Origin: Bacillus pseudomycoides
Lineage (GTDB): Bacteria; Bacillota; Bacilli; Bacillales; Bacillaceae_G
Assembly (NCBI RefSeq): GCF_022811845.1
Contig: NZ_CP064266.1
Coordinates: 4,836,001 to 4,900,000 of the forward strand
Direction: 5' to 3'
DNA: 64,000 bases
Positions 24,628 through 33,756 of the stretch are shown here, in pieces (within the stretch, counting starts at the first letter, position 1; each line of letters opens with the position of its first letter). The notes beneath the pieces were generated by a model. The model saw nothing but the letters and a program-made list of their open reading frames with translations, searched no databases and was not told the DNA's origin. The position numbers and the translations under genes are program-made.

Positions 24628-24939
24628 TTATAAACAATACGCTACATTACAAGTCAGATTGCAATCTCCTTCTTCGGCTTCTTTTTTCTTCACAATAGCT
24701 GTTATAAATCGAATCATGAAGAATGTAATAAAAGGAAATCCCATTCGTTTTATATTGGCATAGCTGAGCAACGGCTTTCGCTCTAAATCGGACGGAGATG
24801 AGAAGGAATAGAACATACCTTGCTCTTCCATGTATACAATTACGATTTTTAAACAAAATAAAATCCCAAGAAATGAAACAATATCTTGCCACTCTGTTGT
24901 ATACAATACATTATAAAGATCCAATACGTACTCTTCCAT
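24628..24939 (-). CDS. Small membrane protein of unknown function (103 residues)
   Basis: The start is placed at 24939 (MEEYVLDLYN) because AAGGAGG lies seven bases upstream; two earlier in-frame ATGs are worse spaced. Two hydrophobic segments are visible (about 18-35, VSFLGILFCLKIVIVYM, and about 68-84). A charged loop KKKEAEEGDCNL precedes a Cys-containing end. No family is recognised. Confidence 0.6.
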   Translation of the reverse strand: MEEYVLDLYNVLYTTEWQDIVSFLGILFCLKIVIVYMEEQGMFYSFSSPSDLERKPLLSYANIKRMGFPFITFFMIRFITAIVKKKEAEEGDCNLTCNVAYCL

Positions 24940-25026
24940 TGTCATCCCTCCTTCCTTTTTTATCATTTTCCTCGCCCTTTTACAAAAAGTCAAGAAAAAC
25001 GTTTATACACACTATGGTAATAGTGT

Positions 25027-25962
25027 TTACATGATTTCCACTTGTACTTCTTGTTCTTGCAATATTTGAACGATTAACTCAAGCACTATTTTTTGCAGTA
25101 ACTGATACCTAACTAATCCATTTTGCTCATTAGAACACCCCATTGTATATTCAATTCGCTGCACAACATAGCCTTCTACCAACAACTTCCCTTTTTCAAT
25201 TGTTACTGAATTCTCTTTTGATTTTAGAACTTTTTGAGAAAAAAATTTACTATCTGTCAAAACAATTTCTTGTAAAACTTCTTTAATTTCTACTTCTTCT
25301 TGAAACATCACTCTTTCTTCTAAACTAATTTCCGTTTTATACTTCCCTATTTCAACTGGCAGTTTCGTCGTTACATAGTTACTGCTTTTTTTCTCGTTTC
25401 TCTGCTTTAAATTCAAATTGTGTATAGGAACCCATAAAGATTGCTCTAACTGATTTTCCCCGCTATGTTTTATATAATTCTCACTCGAAAATTCTAGAAA
25501 AATCCTCTTTTCAAAAAGCTTTGAAGAAATTAAACGACAATATGGCTGTTCGTTATAATGATGTACCGTAGCTAACAACTTTGTATCTAACTCACGAAAT
25601 GTTTCATTCTCTTCGTTTTGAAATGCAAATACTTCTTCATTCGTACTACTCACAATAGGAGAGATTAAAAAATCAGCCACTTCAGCAATGGTGGAAAATG
25701 GTATTTTCACTGTCATGAGACGTGCTAATCTTCCTTCTTTTAATTCAGGAGGTGAATTATCTTCCCTCTCGATCTCTGAGAATAGATTTTCTTCCATCTC
25801 GATCTCTGAAGGTGAACTTTCTTCCACTTCACTCTCTGAAAATAGATTTTCTTCCATCCTGATCTCTGAAGGTGAACTTTCTTCCACTTCCAGCTCCGAG
25901 ATTATTTTATGCTCAGAAAAAATTTCATCTATCATTTTATTACTAATCCATAGCTTATTCAT
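25027..25962 (-). CDS. B. cereus group-specific protein with acidic repeats, paralog 1
   Basis: A 311-residue protein. The N-terminus MNKLWISNK is shared with the next gene. Residues about 25-70 are tandem acidic repeats of the form ESSPSEI-x-MEENLFSE. The rest is beta-rich, with two similar halves including KLLVEGYVVQRIEYTMGC and YNEQPYCRLISSKLFEKRIFLEF, the look of SPOCS/DUF3794-type spore-coat assembly domains. That likeness is visual only. A spore-surface role is suspected. Confidence 0.55.
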   Translation of the reverse strand: MNKLWISNKMIDEIFSEHKIISELEVEESSPSEIRMEENLFSESEVEESSPSEIEMEENLFSEIEREDNSPPELKEGRLARLMTVKIPFSTIAEVADFLISPIVSSTNEEVFAFQNEENETFRELDTKLLATVHHYNEQPYCRLISSKLFEKRIFLEFSSENYIKHSGENQLEQSLWVPIHNLNLKQRNEKKSSNYVTTKLPVEIGKYKTEISLEERVMFQEEVEIKEVLQEIVLTDSKFFSQKVLKSKENSVTIEKGKLLVEGYVVQRIEYTMGCSNEQNGLVRYQLLQKIVLELIVQILQEQEVQVEIM

Positions 25963-26102
25963 CGTCAATCACTTCCTAACTGATGAATTGAAAGACTTAC
26001 GTATTTCTTTAAACCCATAATCGTTTCAACATTATATATGTTTTATAATAAAAAAAAAGACATCAACTTTTATTATAAAAAAAGACGATGTCTGTTTATC
26101 TT

Positions 26103-26864
26103 TTAAACTTGTACTTGCTGTACTTGTAAGATGTTCAAAGTAAGATCTAGTACGATTGTTTTACGAAGTTTGCTACATGACTCGTTCAAGTTTGTTAAAC
26201 ATGGTGAAAAATCAAACTCATAAAAATTAGCTCTGACTAATTCACAATACGGTTGTTTATTATAATTCCCAAAAGAATTTGTATCTAACTGGGGTAAATA
26301 GCCACCCTTAGGATTAATCAAGTAGGATGTAGTATCTAAAAAAGCTACCAATAAAGGCTGTATTATAAAATCACCTGCTGTCAAATCTAGGAATCTAGAA
26401 AACGAAATATTAACAATCCGACTATACAATAATCCATTACACTGATCAGCAACATATTCAATGTTATTTCGAATATAGCCCTCTACAAATAATTTTGCTC
26501 TTGTGACTCGGCGATAATTGGTACCTGGTACCGACGTAAACGCTACAGGAACTAACTTACAGTGTGTTAAAACTACATTTTTCAACACACGTTTAATTTC
26601 GATTGCCAAAGGATCCAATGAAATATTTGCTTCTACAACAACTTGAATTGTTCTCTCTGCTAATACAACCGGGATTTTTACAATTGATGTTGTCGGTGAA
26701 CTTTCTTCCACTTCACTCTCTGAAAATGAATTTTCTTCTATTCCAATCCATGAGAGGGCATTTTTTCCCCCCTTCAGCTCAGTGCTTATTTTATGCTTAG
26801 AAAAAATTTTATCTATTGGTTTATTACCGATCCATGGTTTATTAGCGATCCACGGTTTATTCAT
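26103..26864 (-). CDS. B. cereus group-specific protein, paralog 2
   Basis: A 253-residue paralog of 25027-25962. It has the same N-terminal pattern (MNKPWIANKPWIGNKPIDKIFSKHKI), one acidic repeat unit (SESEVEESSP) and the same beta-rich core (AKLFVEGYIRNNIEYV, YNKQPYCELVRANFYEF). The upstream sequences of the two genes are nearly identical for about 40 bases, including the ribosome site, which indicates tandem duplication. Start choice follows the shared ATG. Function is unknown. Confidence 0.6.
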   Translation of the reverse strand: MNKPWIANKPWIGNKPIDKIFSKHKISTELKGGKNALSWIGIEENSFSESEVEESSPTTSIVKIPVVLAERTIQVVVEANISLDPLAIEIKRVLKNVVLTHCKLVPVAFTSVPGTNYRRVTRAKLFVEGYIRNNIEYVADQCNGLLYSRIVNISFSRFLDLTAGDFIIQPLLVAFLDTTSYLINPKGGYLPQLDTNSFGNYNKQPYCELVRANFYEFDFSPCLTNLNESCSKLRKTIVLDLTLNILQVQQVQV

Positions 26865-26909
26865 CATCAATCACTTCCTAACTGATGAATTGAAAAATAT
26901 ATGTTTTAT

Positions 26910-26942
26910 AACACTCAAAAAGACATCATCTTTTTGAGTGTT
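26910..26942 (-). terminator. Terminator of the IS3 remnant region
   Basis: AACACTCAAAAAGA and TCTTTTTGAGTGTT form a perfect 14-base stem with a five-base loop. Confidence 0.75.
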
Positions 26943-27154
26943 CATGGATAACGATCATAATTATAATCCTCTATTACCTGTTGAAGAGATTGAAACGTTT
27001 GACAACACTTATAGTCTAATTCATCTTTCATATGACCGAAAAAGGATTCCATTGGGGCATTATCTAGACAGATTCCTCTACGTGACATAGACTGTCTAAT
27101 CCCCATCTCCTTTAGTTGTTTCATTTGTATTTTATTAAAAATAATTTTACTCAT
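26942..27154 (-). pseudogene. IS3-family transposase remnant (orfA start joined to orfB end)
   Basis: Seventy residues. The first ~17 (MSKIIFNKIQMKQLKEM) look like the start of an IS150-type orfA. From GIRQSMSRRGICLDNAPMESFFGHMKDE onward it is the end of the DDE domain of orfB, including the catalytic Glu region. The middle of both genes is gone, so an internal deletion fused them in one frame. It cannot be active. Confidence 0.8.
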
Positions 27155-27566
27155 TTCCCGTATCTCACTTTTATCATTGTTTCCATATGTCTATCATTTT
27201 TCATAGAATATCCTAACTTCTATCTACCCACTTTTACCACGAATTGACAAAATTATTCAAATTATGTAACATAAATTTATCGACATGATATGCAATGGGT
27301 GTACTTTTTATTCATCTTTTATTGTTGATAAAAGATTCTACAGAACTACTCTAAGTAATTTTTACTTTTACTTACCAAGATGAGTATCATTTTTGGTATT
27401 TTTTGTGTTCATTCCGAAAGAGCCTCATCTTCATGTTCCGAGAACAGAAAATGCTTAATCGAGGGATTTTTCTCGTTCCCCCAGATTTATCAATTTAACC
27501 ATTAATGAGACAGAAAAACTCATTAATGGAAATGGAGTAATGTATCAAAATATGGAGGGGTTATTT
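27155..27566. other. Intergenic region upstream of the formate/nitrite transporter
   Basis: About 410 AT-rich bases between the IS3 remnant and the transporter start. It is likely to hold the transporter promoter. I could not identify a convincing Fnr site (TGTGA-N6-TCACA) or other named element. Confidence 0.4.
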
Positions 27567-28382
27567 ATGTCTGTCTATACACCACAAGAGATTACTGAAT
27601 TGGCCGCGAATTCAGGTCAAAAAAAAGCACTTTTACCGCTACTACCTATGTTGATTTTAGGATTTTTTGGCGGCGCTTTCATCGCGTTAGGTTATTTACT
27701 TGATATTCACGTCATTGGAACAATGCCAAAATCTTGGGGTTCCTTTACTAGTTTTCTAGGAGCCGCTGTTTTCCCTATCGGCCTAATTCTAGTTATTCTT
27801 GCCGGTGGTGAACTAGTGACCGGTAATATGATGACCGTATCTATCGCTTGGTTTTCAAAAAAAATTCCTTTCTCTAAAGTATTAAAAAATTTACTAATTG
27901 TTACAGTCAGTAATTTTTTTGGTGCTGTATTTGTAGCTTATTTTTTTGGCCACATCGTTGGATTAACAGAGGGACAATTTTTAGCAAAAACTTTATCTAT
28001 CGCTCAAGCAAAACTACATGATACACCATTACAGGCATTTGTCTCTGCTATTGGATGTAACTGGCTTGTTTGCCTAGCAGTTTGGCTCAGTATGGGTAGC
28101 AAAGAATTCGCAGGAAGAGTGATTGGTATTTGGTTTCCCGTTATGACTTTCGTTGCAATTGGCTTCCAACACGTTGTTGCCAATATGTTCGTTATACCAG
28201 CCGCTATCTTTGCAGGGCATCTAACTTGGATGGAATACTTACCAAATTTCATTGTCGTCTTCTTTGGAAACTTAGTCGGCGGTATGCTATTTGTAGCGCT
28301 CCCTTACTTCTTAGCTTATAAGAAACGAGAGCAGTCAACGAACAAAACAACTGAATTAAAGAAAAAATCTGTAACTGCTTAA
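27567..28382 (+). CDS. Formate/nitrite family channel (FocA/NirC)
   Basis: A 271-residue FNT membrane protein with six membrane spans. Signature stretches are GGAFIALGYLL, LAGGELVTGNMM, the conserved AIGCNWLVCLAVWLS and FQHVVANMFVIPAAIF. It forms a pentameric channel for formate, nitrite or similar anions. Start at 27567 (MSVYTPQE) is set by GGAGGGG seven bases upstream. It stands alone, so substrate is not given by context. Confidence 0.9.
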   Translation: MSVYTPQEITELAANSGQKKALLPLLPMLILGFFGGAFIALGYLLDIHVIGTMPKSWGSFTSFLGAAVFPIGLILVILAGGELVTGNMMTVSIAWFSKKIPFSKVLKNLLIVTVSNFFGAVFVAYFFGHIVGLTEGQFLAKTLSIAQAKLHDTPLQAFVSAIGCNWLVCLAVWLSMGSKEFAGRVIGIWFPVMTFVAIGFQHVVANMFVIPAAIFAGHLTWMEYLPNFIVVFFGNLVGGMLFVALPYFLAYKKREQSTNKTTELKKKSVTA

Positions 28383-28482
28383 CAAAAGAATTTTAAAGAA
28401 AACTTACAGTACACTTGTTCTCTTCTCTTTTATACGTTATAATAACAACTTAAATAGCATTATTTACATATGAGGTGAAGAT

Positions 28483-28755
28483 ATGAATAAAACAGAATTA
28501 ATTAAAAATGTAGCACAAACAGCTGAAATTTCTCAAAAAGAAGCTACTGTAGTTGTACAATCTGTAGTAGAATCAATCACAAATACTTTAGCTGCTGGTG
28601 AAAAAGTACAACTTATCGGATTCGGTACATTCGAAGTTCGTGAAAGAGCTGCTCGTACAGGCCGCAACCCACAAACAGGTGAAGAAATGCAAATTGCAGC
28701 TTCAAAAGTACCTGCATTTAAAGCTGGTAAAGAATTAAAAGAAGCAGTAAAATAA
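28483..28755 (+). CDS. HU-family DNA-binding protein
   Basis: A 90-residue histone-like protein: MNKTELIKNVAQTAEISQKEA, GFGTFEVRERAARTGRNPQTG with the DNA-bending arm, and the C-terminal VPAFKAGKELKEAVK. It compacts the nucleoid as a dimer. A ribosome site GAGGTG precedes it and a strong terminator follows. B. cereus group genomes carry several HU genes, so this is one paralog. Confidence 0.95.
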   Translation: MNKTELIKNVAQTAEISQKEATVVVQSVVESITNTLAAGEKVQLIGFGTFEVRERAARTGRNPQTGEEMQIAASKVPAFKAGKELKEAVK

Positions 28756-28760
28756 TACTG

Positions 28761-28798
28761 AAAAACAGCCTTCTCGCTTATGAGAAGGCTGTTTTTTT
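28761..28798 (+). terminator. Terminator of the HU gene
   Basis: AACAGCCTTCTC / GAGAAGGCTGTT stem followed by seven T residues. Confidence 0.95.
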
Positions 28799-28807
28799 AT
28801 TTACATT

Positions 28808-29014
28808 TTATTGGACTTCATAACCTTGATCTTCAATTGCAACAATTATATCTTTAAGAGTAACTACTGAAGAATCTATTTTCACTTCAACAGTCCCTTC
28901 ATCTAAATGCACTTTCACTTGTTCTACTCCGTTTAAAGCTACTACACTTCCTTCAATTGCGTTTACACAATGACCACAAGACATACCTTCAACTTGTAAT
29001 GTTAACTGTTCCAC
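28808..29014 (-). CDS. copZ: Copper chaperone CopZ
   Basis: A 68-residue heavy-metal-associated domain with the Cu(I)-binding MSCGHC motif (Cys13 and Cys16). It shuttles Cu(I) in the cytosol, normally to the CopA ATPase. The start is GTG at 29014 with GAGGAGG upstream. csoR lies 174 bases upstream on the same strand. The copA gene that usually accompanies them is not in the window. Confidence 0.92.
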   Translation of the reverse strand: MEQLTLQVEGMSCGHCVNAIEGSVVALNGVEQVKVHLDEGTVEVKIDSSVVTLKDIIVAIEDQGYEVQ

Positions 29015-29065
29015 CTAACTTCCTCCTCTTGTCCTTACTTGTTTGTTAACTATATATAATTCTAC

Positions 29066-29083
29066 TATACCCCCCCTAAGGTA
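29066..29083 (-). promoter_or_regulatory. Possible CsoR operator upstream of copZ
   Basis: TATACCCCCCCTAAGGTA resembles the TACCC/GGGTA core of CsoR-type operators, though the dyad is imperfect. Its position 52 bases before the copZ start fits. Confidence 0.4.
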
Positions 29084-29188
29084 ATCGATGTTTTGGGATC
29101 ATTATTTTATTTATAATCTACATAATGTAACAACACACATTTCCTTTATAACTAAAAAAACAAGCCAGTTTTATCACTAGCTTGTTTC

Positions 29189-29494
29189 TTAGGCCTTTGA
29201 GAATCTCTCAAATACTGTCATTAACTCTTCAATCGCTTCATCTCCATTACCATTTTTAATGGCACCCGAAACACAATGACTCGTATGATTCTTAAGTACA
29301 CCCATTCCTACTTTTTTCATCGCTGCATTAATAGCTGAAATTTGCACCAAAATATCGACACAATACCGATCATTTTCAATCATATTTTGAATACCACGAA
29401 CTTGTCCTTCAATTCTCTTTAATCTATTTATAATTTGTTCTTTTTCTTTTTGCGATCTATGCGTAGTACCTGCTTCATTTTCATTATGATTCAT
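29189..29494 (-). CDS. csoR: Copper-sensing repressor CsoR
   Basis: A 101-residue all-helical repressor. The Cu(I) ligands Cys45 (DRYCVDIL), His70 and Cys74 (NHTSHCVSG) are present in the canonical C-H-C arrangement. Copper binding releases it from copZ/copA promoters. AGGTGATAAA precedes the ATG. Confidence 0.93.
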   Translation of the reverse strand: MNHNENEAGTTHRSQKEKEQIINRLKRIEGQVRGIQNMIENDRYCVDILVQISAINAAMKKVGMGVLKNHTSHCVSGAIKNGNGDEAIEELMTVFERFSKA

Positions 29495-29668
29495 TTTATC
29501 ACCTTCTTAAAAATTTATCTTCTTTCATATAAACATCATGCCTTCACGAGTATACCAATTATAGCATTAAATATCTACGTGAGGATACCCCATATAAGTA
29601 TCAACTAATAATCTTTCCCCTCTTTGTTCATTACTTTTATCAGTGTTGACGAGCAATAGAAATTTAGA

Positions 29669-29704
29669 CAAAAAAAGCTGTGGAAAGAATTTTTCCCACA
29701 GCCT
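29669..29704 (-). terminator. Terminator of the LTA-synthase-like gene
   Basis: AAGCTGTGGAAA (29675-29686) with TTTCCCACAGCCT (29692-29704) forms the stem; the minus strand continues into seven T residues. Confidence 0.85.
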
Positions 29705-29723
29705 GTATGACACTCTCTTTCAG

Positions 29724-31792
29724 TTATGAAAACAGTATATCTTTACTATATTGCTTTCCAATCAATAAATCGTATTGAATAAATTGATACTGTTTTAACA
29801 TTTTTTTTTGCTCGGCATTTAAATCTATCTTTTCTCCATCTCGGCTTACTTTTAAATCATCTTTCATCACAGGAATTTCCTTTTGAAGTTGAGATAAAAA
29901 TTGATAAAATGGTGATTTCTTCATTCCTATATAATCAAATACCATATTTGAAAAGTAAATCGGACTCATCATTCCTAAATCATCATTTTGTAACGGGAAA
30001 TTGGCATAAACTAACAATGGAGTTTCTGACATTGCTAATCTTTCCTCGACCGTTTCCTCTGTATTTATATACCCAGCCTCTTTATAAATCGATTTATTTA
30101 CTCCTAATGCTGGGAGATGGTCTCCAAAGAACACTAGCAAAGTCGGTTCGGATAAAGTATTTATTTCTTCAATTAAATATTGAAGAGCTTCATCTGAACG
30201 TCTTAATCCTTCTGTATATTCTTCTAATTCTGCCTTCGATTCTTCATTTAATCCTTCAATCTTTGTTCTTGTTTCTTCATACTTCCCTGTAGAAAACGGA
30301 AAATGATTTTGCATAGTCACAGCATGAACAAAAGTAGGTTTCTTTTCAGCTTTTAACTCATCCATAATTTCCTTACTCATAGATAAATCACTTATATACC
30401 CTGCTCCATCTCTTTCCTTATGCTTCATCGTATCCTCTGCATTAAATTTATCAAATCCTAATATACTATATACATACTCACGCTTGAAAAAACTCCGGTC
30501 AAATGCATGAATTGCTGTCGCATGATATCCATTTCTTTTCAGTTCACTAACAATAGATGGTATTTCCTTCTTTTTTGGAATAGCTTGCTGATACGGGATA
30601 GACCCTGGATTTAAAAAGCTCATAGAATAACTCGTTAAGGCTTCAAATTCAGTATTTGCAGTATTACCACCGAATGTTGGCGAAATTGTTTGTCCTCCTG
30701 GCCACTCAGCTATATAATGATGAAGATTTGGCAAAGGATCTTCACTAAAAGTAAGATTTGTTAATTTCGTTGGATCCCAAAATGCCTCACTCATTATAAA
30801 AATCACATTCGGCTTTTTCTCCTGTTTCTCACTTTCAACATTTTGCTTATAATTATTCTTTATATCATTTGCGATTTTGACGACATTTTCTTTTGTATAT
30901 TCCTCAGGCTCTTTAGCAACAGCGGTATCTAAATTACTTATAAACCCTAAAACGGAACCATTTTCAGTATAGTTGGCTCCTTGATCCCACACAATAAAGC
31001 TTACACCCCATTTTTGAAACCATTTCCCTACGACGTTATCAGAGTAATTCACATAAACATAAATAACCAAAAGAGAACTGATACTTATAATCAATCTCAT
31101 TCCCAAGTGAATTTTTATAGGTTTAATATACTTGCGAAGATACATTAAAAGTAAAATCCCCAATATTATTCCTAATATAACTATCCATATAGATTTTGTA
31201 GTAATAGAGTCCATAACCATTGGTATTACAGATTTCAAATGAGCAATTTGGGTAAAATCAGATGGATAAAACGGATCTCCTCTAAAGAAGACTTTTAAAT
31301 AATTAACAATAGAAAATATAAGAAACAAAATACTTGTAAAAATACTACTAAAAATACACCGCCACTCAAAGCATACATCAAAATATACATAACATAAATG
31401 AGGAGAAAACTAAATATAAAATGTGCAACATGTCCATACAACCAATCGATGGTCTTGAATATATCTAGTTCATTTTGCATATACATAAGAAAAATACTCA
31501 TAGTATGTGCTAATATGAATAGTACAGCAAAGACATTAATTACCGATTTCACACGCTGTCTTTCACCTAGTCCTTTGTGAGAAATCATTACATATATTGT
31601 CCCAGCCCACAAAAGAATGTAACTAATACTTAAAGGTAACTTTTGATTCATAAAAACTTTAGCTTCATCTAAGCTAAAGGTCTTTAAAAATAAAAAAAGA
31701 CAAATAATTGATAGCAGTGCAACCATACTGCTCATCACAAATCTTACCATTATATTTCTCTCTGGCTTATTTAACAATTGTATTCTTTCCAA
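29724..31792 (-). pseudogene. LTA-synthase-family sulfatase, one-base frameshift in the membrane region
   Basis: The 5' frame (31792 to 31295) gives 165 residues with five hydrophobic spans. The 3' frame (from about 31328 to 29724) gives the last span and the extracellular alkaline-phosphatase-like domain: NVIFIMSEAFWD, GGNTANTEFEALTSY with the Thr nucleophile, and FFGDHLPAL with the metal ligands. Together they form a normal ~690-residue LtaS-like glycerol-phosphate polymerase. The join VFLQVFCFL... to FLIFSIVNYLKVFF needs one extra base in a T-rich run near 31330. The 3' frame has no ribosome site. It could be real decay, phase variation or a sequencing error. Confidence 0.8.
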
Positions 31793-31993
31793 TATTCCTC
31801 TCTCCTCTCAGATGCGAATACACAATATATGTATTGTACTACATATTACCATCACTTTAAAATTCTCTAACTATTAGTCATCCACTTAAAAACTAGACAC
31901 TAAATTTTTATTCATGCCTATTTATATTATTCTTTAAGCCAACAATAGAAAGAAAACTTTAATTAGCGGGGATAGGCACCCTATCTCATCAAA

Positions 31994-32041
31994 CAAAAAA
32001 CCCTATAGAGGAGACTATTTCAATCGTCTTCTCTATAGGGT
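31994..32041 (-). terminator. Terminator of the siderophore uptake operon
   Basis: CCCTATAGAGGAGAC with GTCTTCTCTATAGGG (one G-U pair) forms a 15-base stem; T residues follow on the minus strand. Confidence 0.88.
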
Positions 32042-32085
32042 ACATTTTATTTTCAAAATCCCTTTGTAGTTTTTTCTAACATCCA

Positions 32086-32898
32086 TTATTTAATAAACCT
32101 TAGCGCTCTACTCAAAGCTGTTGGTACTACCGATGCATGATTCTCTCCCTCAGCTTCATAAAATGCAAATCGAAATTTATTATGTTGCAAATTCAGTAAA
32201 CGCTCTGATAATGCATTCGCATCTCGAACCATATGCTCTCTTTCTAATGCTCCCACTGTCAGAAAGACTCCCACTTCAGAACTCGCTCTGCCCAATTCAT
32301 TTATAAATTCTACTTCCTTTTCAAGAACAGACTGGTTATTCCACCAAATAGATGGGCTACTGATAAAATAATTTTGAAAGGCATTTATATTTGTAAACAA
32401 TACATGTAAAGCAAATAATCCACCGAGTGAATGTCCAAATAATGTTTGTTTTTCTCGATCAATCTCAAAATCCTTTTCAATTTTTGGCTTCAATTCATCT
32501 TGAAGAAATGCTAAAAATTCATTCGCTCCCCCCGACTTAGGCCACGGGTTTCCATCAGGCTTTGGCGGTGCATCCTTAGAAGGTACGGAAGGAGTAAAAT
32601 CATAACATCTTTCAGAAGCTGCAAAAGCTCCTTCTACCGGATAGCCAACGCCAACAATTATAGATGGCGCAACTCCTGTTTTTTCTGCTCTTACCGACTG
32701 AATCTTAATAGCTTCTTGGAACGTTTGAAAAAATGCATTTCCATCTAATACATAAATTACAGGGTATCCCTGGTTTGGAGCAGATTGTTTTGGCTTTGAA
32801 ATATAAATTTGATATTCTCGATTCCCATTTTTCGAATACATCTTCCATTGCTCTGCACCAGAAATGGTAACATCTTTTTTTTCAATACTAGTATTCAT
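32086..32898 (-). CDS. Siderophore esterase-like alpha/beta hydrolase
   Basis: A 270-residue hydrolase of the IroE/BesA/YbbA type (putative esterase family). The nucleophile Ser is in GHSLGGLFAL (about residue 156), and a C-terminal ENHASVV supplies the His. GGAGGG precedes the ATG. It is the last gene of a Fur-controlled transporter operon. It probably cleaves an imported catecholate trilactone siderophore to release iron, as YbbA sits after feuABC in B. subtilis. The exact siderophore is not shown by sequence. Confidence 0.85.
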   Translation of the reverse strand: MNTSIEKKDVTISGAEQWKMYSKNGNREYQIYISKPKQSAPNQGYPVIYVLDGNAFFQTFQEAIKIQSVRAEKTGVAPSIIVGVGYPVEGAFAASERCYDFTPSVPSKDAPPKPDGNPWPKSGGANEFLAFLQDELKPKIEKDFEIDREKQTLFGHSLGGLFALHVLFTNINAFQNYFISSPSIWWNNQSVLEKEVEFINELGRASSEVGVFLTVGALEREHMVRDANALSERLLNLQHNKFRFAFYEAEGENHASVVPTALSRALRFIK

Positions 32899-32922
32899 AT
32901 CATTCTCCCTCCTTTTATCAGT

Positions 32923-33741
32923 TTAACTAGTTACATATATTTCAGTATTCTCTTCTTGAAATACACTATCATAACCAAAACATACAGGAGCACCATTATA
33001 TGGATCTATCATGACACGTGCATCAATTTGAAATACACTTTTTAGCACTTCATTTGTAATAATATCTACTGGACTTCCCGTTGTAATGATTTTTCCTTCT
33101 TTCATTGCAATAATCTCATTTGAAAATCGTGCCGCATGATTAATATCATGTAAAACCATAACAACTGTACAGTTATGATCCCTGTTTAATCGTTCAACGA
33201 TTTGTAATACTTCTAATTGATGAGACATATCGAGGTATGTAGTTGGCTCATCTAATAATAGAACTTCCGTTTCTTGTGCTAAAGCCATTGCTAGCCATAC
33301 TTTTTGTCTTTGTCCACCTGATAAATTCGCAATTTGTCTTTTGCGAAAAGCAGTCGTTTTTGTAATATCCATCGCCCATTCAATGATTTCTTTATCTTGA
33401 GATGATATTTTATTCACATTGTTACGATGTGGATATCGCCCGTAAGAAATTAGCTCTTCCACCTTCAATTCTCCTGGAGCAATTGGATTTTGCGGAAGTA
33501 ATGCTAGCTGCTTCGCAATCTGTTTTGTAGGAATCATATGTAAGTCCTGTCCTTGCAAATATACTTTTCCACTTTTTTGTTTTAAAATTCGTCCCATTGT
33601 TTTTAACAAAGTAGATTTTCCGCATCCATTTGGTCCAATAATTGTCGTTACTTTTCCCTCTTGTATTTCTACATTTAAATCACGAAACACAGTAAATTTC
33701 TCGTAGCTTGTTTCTAAATTCTTTGTACTTAGGACACTCAC
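32923..33741 (-). CDS. Siderophore ABC transporter ATP-binding protein
   Basis: A 272-residue FecE/FhuC-type ATPase with Walker A GPNGCGKST (about 37-45), signature LSGGQRQ, Walker B VLLLDEPTTYLD and the switch His in VLHDINH. The start is GTG at 33741 with AAAGGAG nine bases upstream. It powers the two permeases encoded immediately upstream. Confidence 0.95.
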   Translation of the reverse strand: MSVLSTKNLETSYEKFTVFRDLNVEIQEGKVTTIIGPNGCGKSTLLKTMGRILKQKSGKVYLQGQDLHMIPTKQIAKQLALLPQNPIAPGELKVEELISYGRYPHRNNVNKISSQDKEIIEWAMDITKTTAFRKRQIANLSGGQRQKVWLAMALAQETEVLLLDEPTTYLDMSHQLEVLQIVERLNRDHNCTVVMVLHDINHAARFSNEIIAMKEGKIITTGSPVDIITNEVLKSVFQIDARVMIDPYNGAPVCFGYDSVFQEENTEIYVTS

Positions 33742-33756
33742 TTTCTATCGCTCCTT

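Noticed and set aside
24647..24892. 81-codon minus-strand frame overlapping the 103-residue gene
   Set aside because: It is basic, lacks a ribosome site and is fully contained in the better-supported frame.
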